From NCBI GenBank assembly GCA_963794685.1, contig CAWCFK010000004.1, positions 124,001-188,000 of the forward strand: a DNA stretch of 64,000 nucleotides. The letters are read 5' to 3'. This document shows, piece by piece, positions 48,295 through 55,734 of this stretch; position 1 is the first letter of the stretch; every line of letters starts with the position of its first letter. The notes under the pieces are model-generated. The model had not been told where the DNA came from. It was given only the letters and a program-made list of their open reading frames with translations, and made no database searches. Made by a program: the position numbers and the translations under genes. Source of the stretch: CAVTWH01 sp963794685 (GTDB lineage: Bacteria > Actinomycetota > Actinomycetes > Mycobacteriales > Micromonosporaceae).

Positions 48295-48675
48295 ATGACT
48301 CGGGCGCGAATGCCACGCCCACACGAGGTTGCCGCCGCACGGCGGGATCCGCGATTGCTCAGAGCGCTGAACGAGCGACAGGACGACGTCAGCTGGCGGG
48401 CCAGAGGCCTGTGTCAGTCGGTCGATCCGGAGACGTTCTTTCCAGCGGCAAGCGAGCCTGCCGACGCTGCTGTGGCCCTGTGTCGCAGCTGTGACGTACA
48501 GGGCGCCTGTCTTGCCTGGGCACTGGAGGTCGGCGATTGTCACGGCGTCTGGGGGGCAACGACGCCCCGCGAACGTCGGGCGATGCTGGTCGCCTGGCGG
48601 ACCGCCATGCCACACACAGAGATGGCACTGCCGGTGATACCGCTCCAGCGGTCACCGGTGGGTGCCACCGCCTGA
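48295..48675 (+). CDS. WhiB-family iron-sulfur transcription regulator
   Basis: 126 residues. The four cysteines follow the WhiB plan, C-x22-C-x2-C-x5-C (GLCQ then LCRSCDVQGAC), for a 4Fe-4S cluster. The turn GVWGATTPRERRAML replaces the usual GVWGG by GVWGA. These proteins bind sigma factor region 4 and respond to redox or nitric oxide. The ATG has a GGGGGAGG site; the frame upstream to 48172 looks non-coding. It lacks a C-terminal AT-hook, so it is not WhiB7. A palindrome GTGTGCACAC (48185-48194) lies 100 bp before the start. Confidence 0.9.
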   Translation: MTRARMPRPHEVAAARRDPRLLRALNERQDDVSWRARGLCQSVDPETFFPAASEPADAAVALCRSCDVQGACLAWALEVGDCHGVWGATTPRERRAMLVAWRTAMPHTEMALPVIPLQRSPVGATA

Positions 48676-48699
48676 GCAATCAGGGGGCAGAGGAATCCG

Positions 48700-48739
48700 T
48701 TGCATGATCACCCGTCGGACCCCGGCGGGTGATCTGCAA
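48700..48739 (+). terminator. Hairpin terminator after the WhiB-like gene
   Basis: TTGCA-T-GATCACCCG pairs with CGGGTGATC-TGCAA, a 14-base stem with one bulge and an 11-base loop. Confidence 0.75.
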
Positions 48740-48877
48740 TGCCTCCTGAGCTGCGGTGACTTGCAGTGATCAGAAGCTGTCGAATCGGTTGCGCGCGGCC
48801 GTACCACGGAATTCGTTGATCACGCACAGTTCTCCGTCCGGCGCGGTGGAGCGGGCAGCCACCGCCATGATGGAGGG

Positions 48878-49480
48878 GTGAGTGACGTCGACACCCCGGC
48901 CGGTACCGCCCGGGTTGACCTCGACCGACCGGACGGCCCGGTGCTCGCCCTGTTGATGCTCGGCCACGGTGCCGGCGGCGGGGTGGACGCGCCGGACCTG
49001 GCCGCCGTCTGCGCCGCGGTGCTGCCGCTCGGGGTGGCGGTGGCGCGGGTCACCCAGCCGTACCGGGTGGCCGGCCGGCGCGCGCCCGGACCCGCTCCGA
49101 AACTGGATGCCGCCTGGCTCGCCGTCGCCGCCACCCTGCCGCAGAACTGGCCGCTGGTGGTCGGCGGGCGCTCCAGCGGCGCCCGGGTGGCCTGCCGGAC
49201 GGCCACGGCTGCCGGCGCGGTGGCGGTCGTCGCGCTCGCCTTCCCGCTGCACCCACCCGGCAAGCCGGACCGCTCCCGGGCCCCCGAACTGCTCGCCGCC
49301 GGAGTCCCCGCCCTGGTGATCAACGGAGACCGCGACCCGTTCGGGGTCCCCGACCCGGGGCCGGGCATCGAGGTTCAGATCCGCCCCGGCGAAGACCACA
49401 GCCTGCGCCGCGATCCGGCCGCAGTCGGCGACCTGGTCGCCCGCTGGCTGGCCCGCCACGGCTGGGCCGCCGCCTCCTGA
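48878..49480 (+). CDS. Alpha/beta hydrolase of the KANL3/Tex30-like type
   Basis: 200 residues. LMLGHGAGGGVDAPDL supplies the oxyanion loop, VVGGRSSGARVACR the nucleophile elbow (Ser near residue 100), INGDRDPFG the Asp region and RPGEDHSLRRD the His. The small, lidless fold matches the KANL3/Tex30-like dienelactone-hydrolase relatives. The substrate is unknown. The GTG follows CATGAT by six bases. It stands just upstream of sigH, separated by tandem repeats. Confidence 0.8.
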   Translation: MSDVDTPAGTARVDLDRPDGPVLALLMLGHGAGGGVDAPDLAAVCAAVLPLGVAVARVTQPYRVAGRRAPGPAPKLDAAWLAVAATLPQNWPLVVGGRSSGARVACRTATAAGAVAVVALAFPLHPPGKPDRSRAPELLAAGVPALVINGDRDPFGVPDPGPGIEVQIRPGEDHSLRRDPAAVGDLVARWLARHGWAAAS

Positions 49481-49577
49481 CCCGGCTGGGCCGCGACCCT
49501 GACCCGGCTGGGCCGCGACCCTGACCCGGCTGGGCCGCGACCCTGACCCGGCTGGGCCGCGACCCTGACCCGGCTGG
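49478..49577. repeat. 22-bp tandem repeats, four copies plus a partial one
   Basis: The unit TGACCCGGCTGGGCCGCGAC plus CC (22 bp) is repeated four times without mismatch from the hydrolase stop codon onward, then once in shortened form. Each copy carries a TGA. The array separates the hydrolase gene from the sigH leader. It lacks unique spacers, so it is not CRISPR. Confidence 0.92.
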
Positions 49578-49717
49578 CCGCCCTGATCGGCCCGGCGGCC
49601 GCGCTCGGCGACGGGCGTGGCGGTGCTGGCGGAATGCCGGTGGGGGTGTCTGCGTTGCAGGACTTCGGAAAGGGCTGCGCGCGTGGGGCGCGACGGCCGG
49701 CCGAGGGAAGGAAGCCT

Positions 49718-50653
49718 GTGAGCATCGACACGCGGCTGCCGGTCGATCCGGCGGTGCAACGGATCCGCGCTGCGCTCTATGCGCCGCACTGGCCGGCGGA
49801 GGGCGATCCGACCCAGGTCATGGGCCTGCCCGCAGGCTTCCCGGCGAGCGGTCCGGCGCTACGCGTATCCTCGGCGGGACGGCCCGCCCTGGCCGCCCGG
49901 GGGGAACGGCCCGGCCTGGCGGACCAGATCGCGGCTACCCGACCGGGGACAGCCACGCGGGTACGCACAGCGCGCCGGCAGGCGGCGGAGACCGGATTGG
50001 CGGTTAGGTCGAGGGTGACGGGGGACACGACGCGGACAACGCCGGCCAGCGCCGAGCGGGCCGACGAGCAGCGCGGGCGCTTCGAGCGCGACGCGATGCC
50101 GTTCGTCGACCAGCTCTATGCGGCCGCCCTGCGGATGACCCGCAACCCGGCCGACGCCGAAGACCTGGTGCAGGAGACGTTCCTGAAGGCGTACGCCGCT
50201 TTCCACCAGTTCGAGCAGGGCACAAACCTGAAGGCCTGGCTGTACCGGATCCTCACCAACACCTACATCAACTCCTACCGCAAGCGGCAGCGCCAGCCCA
50301 TCCAGGCGCCGACCGAGGAGATCACCGACTGGCAGCTCGCCTCGGCTGAGTCGCACACCTCCAAGGGGCTGCGCTCGGCCGAGACGGAGGCGCTGGACCG
50401 GCTGCCCGACTCGGACGTCAAAGAGGCGCTGCAGCAGCTGCCCGAGGACTTCCGGCTGGCCGTCTACCTGGCCGACGTGGAGGGCTTCTCGTACAAGGAG
50501 ATCGCCGACATCATGGGGACGCCGATCGGCACCGTGATGTCCCGGCTGCACCGGGGCCGGCGCAATCTGCGCACGCTGCTGGAGGACTACGCCGCCGAGC
50601 GTGGCTTCGGCCGGGGCGGCGTGCGTACCGAGACGGTGGAGGAGTCGGCATGA
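49718..50653 (+). CDS. sigH: ECF sigma factor SigH/SigR (redox and heat stress)
   Basis: Region 2 reads FVDQLYAAALRMTRNPADAEDLVQETFLKAY and region 4 QLPEDFRLAVYLADVEGFSYKEIADIMGTPIGTVMSRLHRGR, close to SigR of Streptomyces and SigH of mycobacteria, which turn on thioredoxin and protein-quality genes under disulfide stress. From the GTG at 49718 (GGAAGG site) the protein has 311 residues; a GTG at 50015 gives 212, the standard length. The extra 99 residues have coding-like base usage at the start, recalling the longer SigR' form. The stop overlaps the anti-sigma ATG (ATGA). Confidence 0.92.
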   Translation: MSIDTRLPVDPAVQRIRAALYAPHWPAEGDPTQVMGLPAGFPASGPALRVSSAGRPALAARGERPGLADQIAATRPGTATRVRTARRQAAETGLAVRSRVTGDTTRTTPASAERADEQRGRFERDAMPFVDQLYAAALRMTRNPADAEDLVQETFLKAYAAFHQFEQGTNLKAWLYRILTNTYINSYRKRQRQPIQAPTEEITDWQLASAESHTSKGLRSAETEALDRLPDSDVKEALQQLPEDFRLAVYLADVEGFSYKEIADIMGTPIGTVMSRLHRGRRNLRTLLEDYAAERGFGRGGVRTETVEESA

Positions 50654-50952
50654 GCCAGCCGTCAACTCCTGGATCGGGCGGGGAGCTCAAGCAGCCGTGC
50701 CGTGAGGTCCTCACCGAGGTCTATCTCTACCTGGACCTGGAGTGCTCGGAGACCCGGCGGGACGCCATCCGGGTACACCTGGACGAGTGCTCGCCGTGCC
50801 TGCGGGAGTTCGGCATCGAGCAGGAGGTCAAGCAGTTGGTGGCGCGCTGCTGCGGATCCGACAAGGCCCCTGAGGCGCTGCGTCAGCGGTTGCGCGCGAA
50901 GCTCTCCGAGCTGGTGGTGGACGCCGAGTCACACGAGTTGCTGGCCGAATAG
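50650..50952 (+). CDS. rshA: Zinc-binding anti-sigma factor RshA/RsrA
   Basis: 100 residues. The ZAS motif HLDECSPCL (H-x3-C-x2-C, near residue 44) and the early Cys in KQPCREVL form the zinc site that opens on disulfide formation and releases SigH. A further CC lies near residue 68. The start overlaps the sigma gene by four bases, which fixes equal production of the pair. A strong hairpin follows the stop. Confidence 0.93.
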   Translation: MSQPSTPGSGGELKQPCREVLTEVYLYLDLECSETRRDAIRVHLDECSPCLREFGIEQEVKQLVARCCGSDKAPEALRQRLRAKLSELVVDAESHELLAE

Positions 50953-50988
50953 GCGCAGGGATCGACAAATAGTTTCAGGGTCGACAAA

Positions 50989-51019
50989 GGCCCGCGCCGA
51001 CCGGTGGTTGGTGCGGGCC
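50989..51019. terminator. Bidirectional hairpin between rshA and bL37
   Basis: GGCCCGC and GCGGGCC form the outer stem, with more pairing inside (ACC with GGT). It lies between two convergent genes, and the plus strand continues with TT. Confidence 0.7.
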
Positions 51020-51032
51020 TTCGCGTATCTGG

Positions 51033-51107
51033 TCAGGAGTTGGGGCGCTTGCCGTGGTTGGCTGCGCTCTTCTTACGGGCCTTCTTCTTACGGGACTTCT
51101 TAGCCAT
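51033..51107 (-). CDS. Ribosomal microprotein bL37
   Basis: A 24-residue gene: MAKKSRKKKARKKSAANHG followed by KRPNS and stop. Length, Lys/Arg content and the ending NHGKRPN match bL37, the small actinobacterial 50S protein seen in mycobacterial ribosome structures. It is in the same spot near sigH, on the opposite strand, and ends at the shared hairpin. At 24 codons it is easily missed by gene finders. Confidence 0.88.
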   Translation of the reverse strand: MAKKSRKKKARKKSAANHGKRPNS

Positions 51108-51140
51108 GCCGGCGATTCTACCGGCCGCCGTGCGGGCGAC

Positions 51141-51623
51141 TCACCAGGCCGGTCGGATCGGGACCGGGCCCACAGCGGCGACGATGGCGCGAAGATCGCC
51201 GCGCAGCTGTTCCAGCCGGTCGGCGCCGATCACTCCCGCCCACCGTGCCTCGGCCTGCAGCCAGAGCGCTCCGGTGGCCCGGATGCACGCCCAGCCGGCG
51301 TCGCTGAGGCTGATCAGCCGGGCTCGCCGGTCGGTGGCGTGCCGGCCGCGGGTGAGGTATCCCAGTCGCTCCAGCTCGTCGACGAGTTGGGTGGCGGCCT
51401 GCTTGGTGACACCGAGATGGGCGGCGAGTTCGACGGCGGTCGCACCGCCCCGGACGGCCAGGAACTGGAAGGTGAACCCGTGCGCCGGGCGCATTTCCCC
51501 CCAGCCCTGTGCGGCCAGGCCGGCGTGGATCTCGTCGGTCATCGACCGGAACGCCATGGCCAGCAGGATGCCCAGGTCACCACGGTCGGAGTCGGGCGGT
51601 GGGGCGGCGTGCTCGGTGGTCAT
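51141..51623 (-). CDS. MarR-family transcription regulator
   Basis: 160 residues. The winged helix holds TAVELAAHLGVTKQAATQLVDELERLGYL (recognition helix near residue 75) followed by the wing RGRHATDRRARLISLSDAG, exact family features. MarR dimers bind short palindromes and are released by phenolic or oxidising ligands. It is divergent from a cupin gene over 71 bp that hold two matching palindromes, so it probably controls itself and the cupin gene. Confidence 0.9.
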   Translation of the reverse strand: MTTEHAAPPPDSDRGDLGILLAMAFRSMTDEIHAGLAAQGWGEMRPAHGFTFQFLAVRGGATAVELAAHLGVTKQAATQLVDELERLGYLTRGRHATDRRARLISLSDAGWACIRATGALWLQAEARWAGVIGADRLEQLRGDLRAIVAAVGPVPIRPAW

Positions 51624-51632
51624 GCTTGCCGA

Positions 51633-51682
51633 TACTAGTCAAGCTGCTTTACTGTGAAACTAGACAAGCTACTTGACTAGTA
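51633..51682. promoter_or_regulatory. Twin MarR operators between marR and cupin
   Basis: AGTCAAG-CTG-CTTTACT (51637-51653) and CTAGACAAG-CTA-CTTGACTAG (51660-51680) share the half-site CAAG/CTTG with the same three-base centre. The outer arms TACTAGTCAAG and CTTGACTAGTA are perfect inverted repeats of 11 bases. The sites cover both start regions. Confidence 0.75.
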
Positions 51683-51694
51683 GAGGAGGCGACC

Positions 51695-52066
51695 ATGCCG
51701 GTGCTCCGTGCCGAGCAGGCCCCGACGATCGAAGCGCACGGGCTGGTGGCGAGGCCGCTGGCGGTACCCAGCCGCGGCAGCCGGGAACTGGCGATCTGGC
51801 GGCTGGCCCTGCCCCCCGGTCACCCCAGCCAACCGCACACCGTGGACCGGGAGGAGGCGTTCCTGGTCGAGTCCGGTCGGCCGCGGGCCACCCTGGCCGG
51901 GCGCGAGGAGTGGCTGACCGCGGGCGATGTGCTGCTGGTACCCCCGGGTGAGCTGTTTGCGCTGGACAACCCCGGGCCGGAACCGGCCCACCTGCTGGTG
52001 TGCACGTCGGCCGGGGTGCTGGCCACCCTCGCCGGGCAGGTGATCGCGCCGGCCTGGGCGCAGTGA
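51695..52066 (+). CDS. Cupin-domain protein
   Basis: 123 residues. The single cupin barrel shows HPSQPHTVDREEAFLVESG (metal ligands His, His, Glu) and GDVLLVPPGELFALDNPG (second cupin motif). These barrels bind a metal and small ligands, either as enzymes or sensors. RBS GAGGAGG stands six bases before the ATG. Control by the divergent MarR is likely. Confidence 0.85.
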   Translation: MPVLRAEQAPTIEAHGLVARPLAVPSRGSRELAIWRLALPPGHPSQPHTVDREEAFLVESGRPRATLAGREEWLTAGDVLLVPPGELFALDNPGPEPAHLLVCTSAGVLATLAGQVIAPAWAQ

Positions 52067-52206
52067 CGCCTGGGCGCTCGACGGTGACCGGAGCGTGACC
52101 CGCGATCGGCTCGGCGGCGGCATGCGAACCCGATATCCGTGATTTGATACGGCTGTCGGTTTGTGTGTGCCGCGCCGGGCGTGCGGTTACGCGGGAGGGG
52201 TCACAG

Positions 52207-52422
52207 ATGGCCGAGGAGATCCGTGCCGAGATGGTGGCGAACGTGTGGAAGGTGGTCGCCGCCGCCGGGGACGAGGTGTCCGAAGGCGACACCCTCGTGA
52301 TCCTGGAGTCCATGAAGATGGAGATTCCGGTGATCGTCGAATCCGACGGTGTGGTCGCCCAGATCGCTGTCGCCGAGGGCGACGTGGTCCAGGAAGGCGA
52401 CCTGATCGCGGTCGTCAACTAG
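52207..52422 (+). CDS. Biotinyl/lipoyl-carrier protein (TB7.3-like)
   Basis: 71 residues. A complete biotinyl domain with ILESMKMEIPV, where the Lys takes biotin, and a conserved hairpin EGDVVQEGDLIAVV. This free-standing carrier matches TB7.3 of mycobacteria (a small biotinylated protein near sigH). It may serve a carboxylase encoded elsewhere. RBS GGGAGGGG precedes the ATG. Confidence 0.9.
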   Translation: MAEEIRAEMVANVWKVVAAAGDEVSEGDTLVILESMKMEIPVIVESDGVVAQIAVAEGDVVQEGDLIAVVN

Positions 52423-52478
52423 TCGACGCCACTCCGGCCGGCGCCGACCCCGGCATCGACCCGCCGGGGTCGCGCGGC

Positions 52479-53042
52479 CTACGCTGCGGCCCGGTCGACG
52501 GTCATCTCCAGCGCGACCGCGAGCGCGGCGGCGGCTCGTTCCTCGTCGCCGATCTCCTTGTCGGGGATCAGGAACCAGGTCGCGTGCAGTGCGAACAGCC
52601 CCATCGCGCAACGGATCCGGGTGGCCAGGTCGGCACCGGGCGGCGTGATCAGTTCGATCATCGCGAGCGCCAGATCCCGGGCCCGCTCACTCTTCGGACT
52701 GTCCCGCAGCGCCGCCTGGTTGCGCTCCATGAAACGCATCACCCGGTGGTGGTTGCTGGCGTGCATCTCGGCCGCGTACCGCTCGATGATCTGCACCCGC
52801 GAAGCATCGGTGCGCGGCAGTGACCGCCCCCACTCCAGGATCTCGGCGATCGCCTCGGTGCGGTCGGCGAGCAGGCTCGCGACGATGTCCTCTTTGCTCT
52901 TGAAGTGGTAGTAGAGCGCGGCTTTGGTCACGCCGAGGCGCTCGGCGATCTCCCGCAACGACGTCGCTTCGTACCCACGGTCGATGAACAGCTCCAGGGC
53001 GACCTCCTGGATCCGCTGTCGCGTGTCGCTGTGTTCCCGCAC
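52479..53042 (-). CDS. TetR-family repressor
   Basis: 187 residues. The N-terminal HTH reads TSLREIAERLGVTKAALYYHFKSK (about 28-51), typical of TetR. The rest is a helical ligand-binding part. It is divergent from a multidrug-type MFS gene and faces two long palindromes, so it most likely represses that exporter and releases on binding the drug. The start is a GTG without a strong ribosome site. Confidence 0.9.
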   Translation of the reverse strand: MREHSDTRQRIQEVALELFIDRGYEATSLREIAERLGVTKAALYYHFKSKEDIVASLLADRTEAIAEILEWGRSLPRTDASRVQIIERYAAEMHASNHHRVMRFMERNQAALRDSPKSERARDLALAMIELITPPGADLATRIRCAMGLFALHATWFLIPDKEIGDEERAAAALAVALEMTVDRAAA

Positions 53043-53064
53043 CGTGGCATCCTCGCATGGCTCA

Positions 53065-53130
53065 ACTTACTTGACGGCCGGCTAGTAGGAGCATACTGTA
53101 GCGTCGATACTAGCCGGTCGGCAAGTAAGT
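53065..53130. promoter_or_regulatory. Double TetR operator
   Basis: A 23-base arm at 53065-53087 (with ACTTACTTGACGG) and its inverted copy at 53108-53130 match at 21 of 23 bases, 20 bases apart. Each arm is itself an imperfect palindrome, TACTTGACGGCCGGCTAGTA (16 of 20 symmetric), the size of a TetR-family site, so two dimers could bind. Confidence 0.8.
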
Positions 53131-53152
53131 ACTGAGCAAGGGGGACGCAGCC

Positions 53153-54890
53153 GTGGCTGCAACTGAAGCCGTTCCAGGACGGCGCCGCGAGGTGATGGTG
53201 GTCCTGCCCGGACTGCTGCTCGCCATCCTGCTGGCAATGCTGGACAACATGATCGTCAGCACCGCGATGCCGCGCATCGTCGGTGAGCTGCACGGCCTGG
53301 AGCACCTCTCCTGGGTGGTCACCGCCTACGTGCTCGGCACCACCGTCTCCACGCCGCTGTGGGGCAAGATCGGTGACCTGTACGGCCGCAAGAACGTCTT
53401 CCTCACCTCGATCGTGGTGTTCCTCGCCGGCTCGGCGCTCTCCGGCATGGCCGGCTCGGCGATGTCGGCGGCACCGAACACGGGATGACCCAGCTGATCG
53501 CCTTCCGGGCAATCCAGGGTCTCGGCGCGGGCGGCCTGCTGGTCGGCGCCATGGCGATCATCGGTGACCTGGTACCGCCCCGCGAGCGCGGTCGCTACCA
53601 GGGCTTCATGGCCGCCGCGATGGCCGCCGCCATGATCGCCGGACCGCTCGCCGGTGGCTTCATCACCGACAACCTGAGCTGGCGCTGGGCCTTCTACATC
53701 AACATCCCGCTCGGCGCGATCGCGCTGTTCCTCATCGTCACCCAGCTGCACCTGCCCAAGCACCGCACCGAGCACCGCATCGACTGGCTCGGCGCGGGCC
53801 TGCTCGCCGTCGGCATCACCAGCCTGGTGCTGATCACCACCTGGGGCGGCAACCAGTACGCCGTGGGGCTCCGGGCAGATCCTCGGCCTGGTCGTCATCG
53901 CGGTGGTCACCCTCGCCCTGTTCATGCTGGTCGAACGGCGGGCCGCCGAGCCGATCCTGTCGCTCGGGCTGTTCCGCAACCGCAACTTCACCCTCAGCGC
54001 GCTGATCGGCTTCCTGCTCGGCTTCGCGATGTTCGGCGCGATCAACTTCCTGCCGCTCTTCCAGCAGGTCGTCCAGGGCGCCTCGGCCACCAACTCCGGC
54101 CTGCTGCTGCTGCCGATGATGGCCGGCATGCTGGTGGTCTCGCTGGTCGTCGGGCAGGCCATCACCAAGACCGGGCACTACAAGTGGTACCCGGTGATCG
54201 GTGGCGTGATCATGACGGTCTCGCTGTGCCTGCTGGCAACCGTCTCGGTCGACACCAGCAAGACTCACCCTCTCGCTGATGATGGTGGTCCTCGGCTCCG
54301 GCATGGGCTTCCTGATGCAGACCACCATGCTGATCTCGCAGAACAGCGTGGAGCAGAAGGACCTGGGCGTGGCCAGTTCGGCCGCCACCTTCTTCCGCTC
54401 CATCGGTGGCTCGTTCGGCGTCTCGCTGTTCGGTGCGATCTTCAACCACGGCCTCAAGAACGACATCGCCAAGCACCTGCCGGCCGAGGCGGCCGCCGGG
54501 CTGACCAGTGGCGGCGGGGCGGCCGGCCTCACTCAGGAGCAGTTGGCCAAGCTGCCGGCGAACGTCCGTAACGCTCTGCTGCACGGCATCGCCACCGCCA
54601 CCGGCACGGTGTTCTTCTGGGCCATCTTCATCGCGGTGCTGATCCCGGTGATGGCCGTCTTCATCCAGCAGGTCGCCCTGCGCGGCTCGAACGCGACCCC
54701 CCCGGCGGACGGCGCTGCGGTCCCGGCACAGGGTGGCGGCCCTGCCGGACCCGGTGGCGCAGCCGTCGAGGCGACTGCCTCGGACGTGGACCTGGTCCTG
54801 GCCCAGGAGGTCGAAGCCGAGGCAGGTCTGCTCGGCGTGGACGCGCAGGGCGAGGAGTCGCGCGACGACGCGGTACGCACCCGCGGCTGA
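53153..54890 (+). CDS. DHA2-type MFS multidrug exporter (EmrB/QacA-like; frameshifted)
   Basis: About 578 residues with 14 helices after repair of three shifts near 53475, 53865 and 54262. Marks of the DHA2 drug:proton antiporters are ILLAMLDNMIVSTAMPRI in helix 1 (motif D1), GKIGDLYGRKNVFL (motif A) and RAIQGLGAGGLLVGAM (motif B). The final 100 residues are acidic and Ala/Gly-rich, longer than usual. RBS AAGGGGG precedes the GTG. Each shift is a single base, for example one G missing in GCGG(G)CACC near 53470, so errors of sequence are likely. Expression should be governed by the facing TetR. Confidence 0.85.
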
Positions 54891-54906
54891 CCACAGGCTG
54901 GAGCAC

Positions 54907-54949
54907 TTCGGCCGGACAGTACGGGTCACCCCCGTACCGTCCGGCCGAA
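54907..54949 (+). terminator. Strong hairpin terminator after the MFS gene
   Basis: TTCGGCCGGACAGTACGGG pairs with CCCGTACCGTCCGGCCGAA (18 of 19) around TCACC. Confidence 0.88.
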
Positions 54950-54965
54950 CTGTGTCTCCTGCCGG

Positions 54966-55247
54966 TCACCGCATGCCGGGCGGAATGCGCACTCTGCCAA
55001 CGGCTTCGGCACCTGGCGACCGGGGACAGACGCGGACCCAGCCGAGGAAGCGTGCGTAGAGTTCGCCCGCGCTGACGTTGGGCTGGTCGTAGGCGGCTTC
55101 GACCAGGCAGGCGGCGAGGTAGAGGCTGAGCGGGAGGTCGGCGGCGGGGTACTCGGCGGTCAGTTGGGACCGGCGGGTCGGGCACGGCCAGTCTGCGCCG
55201 CAGCCGGTGCAGGTCCAGGCGGGTCGCAGTGGAGTGTGGACGGTCAT
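54966..55247 (-). CDS. Small Cys-containing protein (annotated elsewhere as flavin reductase)
   Basis: 93 residues. It starts MTVHTPLRPAWTCTGCGADWPCP, with a CTGCGADWPC cluster of three cysteines, then a helical segment AADLPLSLYLAACLVEAA and YARFLGWVRVCP. Proteins of this shape are common in Micromonosporaceae and often carry the label flavin reductase, but no flavin-binding motif is visible and I would not use that name. The ATG overlaps the stop of the preceding gene (ATGA), placing it last in a three-gene set. Confidence 0.65.
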   Translation of the reverse strand: MTVHTPLRPAWTCTGCGADWPCPTRRSQLTAEYPAADLPLSLYLAACLVEAAYDQPNVSAGELYARFLGWVRVCPRSPGAEAVGRVRIPPGMR

Positions 55248-55403
55248 CGGCGGCTCAGGGCACGGAGCGCGGCGGCCCGGACCGGGCAGGGGAGTTCGCC
55301 GCCGCAGCGGCAGACCGGCGCGCAGCCTGGCCCAGGACCACTGCGACAGGTGCCGGCGCAGGACGGCCGCGACGAGCGCCTGCCGGTAGACCTCGAAGGA
55401 CAT
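55244..55403 (-). CDS. Small Cys-containing protein (frameshifted)
   Basis: It starts MSFEVYRQALVAAVLRRH. With one base shift near 55335 the end reads CAPVCRCGGELPCPVRAAAL, followed by a stop that overlaps the next ATG. This gives about 52 residues with a Cys cluster like the one in the downstream protein (GCGADWPCP). The unshifted frame runs through into the downstream gene with Arg/Pro-rich sequence, which is unlikely. An ATG one codon upstream (55406) is an alternative start. Confidence 0.5.
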
Positions 55404-55561
55404 CATGGCCGTACCCCACTGGCCGGTGGACGGCTGCATTGTTGGCAGCGCAGCAATGCTCTACAGACCGGACACCACCGTGTCTTGACCCGAAGCAACA
55501 GCAGACCCGCCAGAAAGCTCGCGACTGCGATGCCGGTTGCCCCGACGATCAGGAACGCCAT
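55403..55561 (-). CDS. Small membrane protein with Cys-rich tail
   Basis: 52 residues from an ATG with a GGGGAGG site. The first 25 residues form one membrane helix (IVGATGIAVASFLAGLLLL). The tail RWCPVCRALLRCQQC has four cysteines in two pairs, able to bind zinc or iron. The stop TGA overlaps the following ATG. It begins the three-gene set that is divergent from the XRE regulator. Confidence 0.6.
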   Translation of the reverse strand: MAFLIVGATGIAVASFLAGLLLLRVKTRWCPVCRALLRCQQCSRPPASGVRP

Positions 55562-55734
55562 GCCATCCTCCCCAGTGCGTGATCGGTGGCTCTGAGGCAC
55601 GTGGTCGGCACATTTCTCCTGGTCACCGACGCCCTCACAGTCATTGCCGTCACGCTACGATCGGCTGGCCGTCCGCAGAACTGACTATCGGTACGGGTAG
55701 CGAACCGGCGTGAGCCGGAGCAGTGGGAGGGACC

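Noticed and set aside
49478..49577. CRISPR-like array
   Set aside because: The units are contiguous tandem repeats without unique spacers and no cas gene is near.
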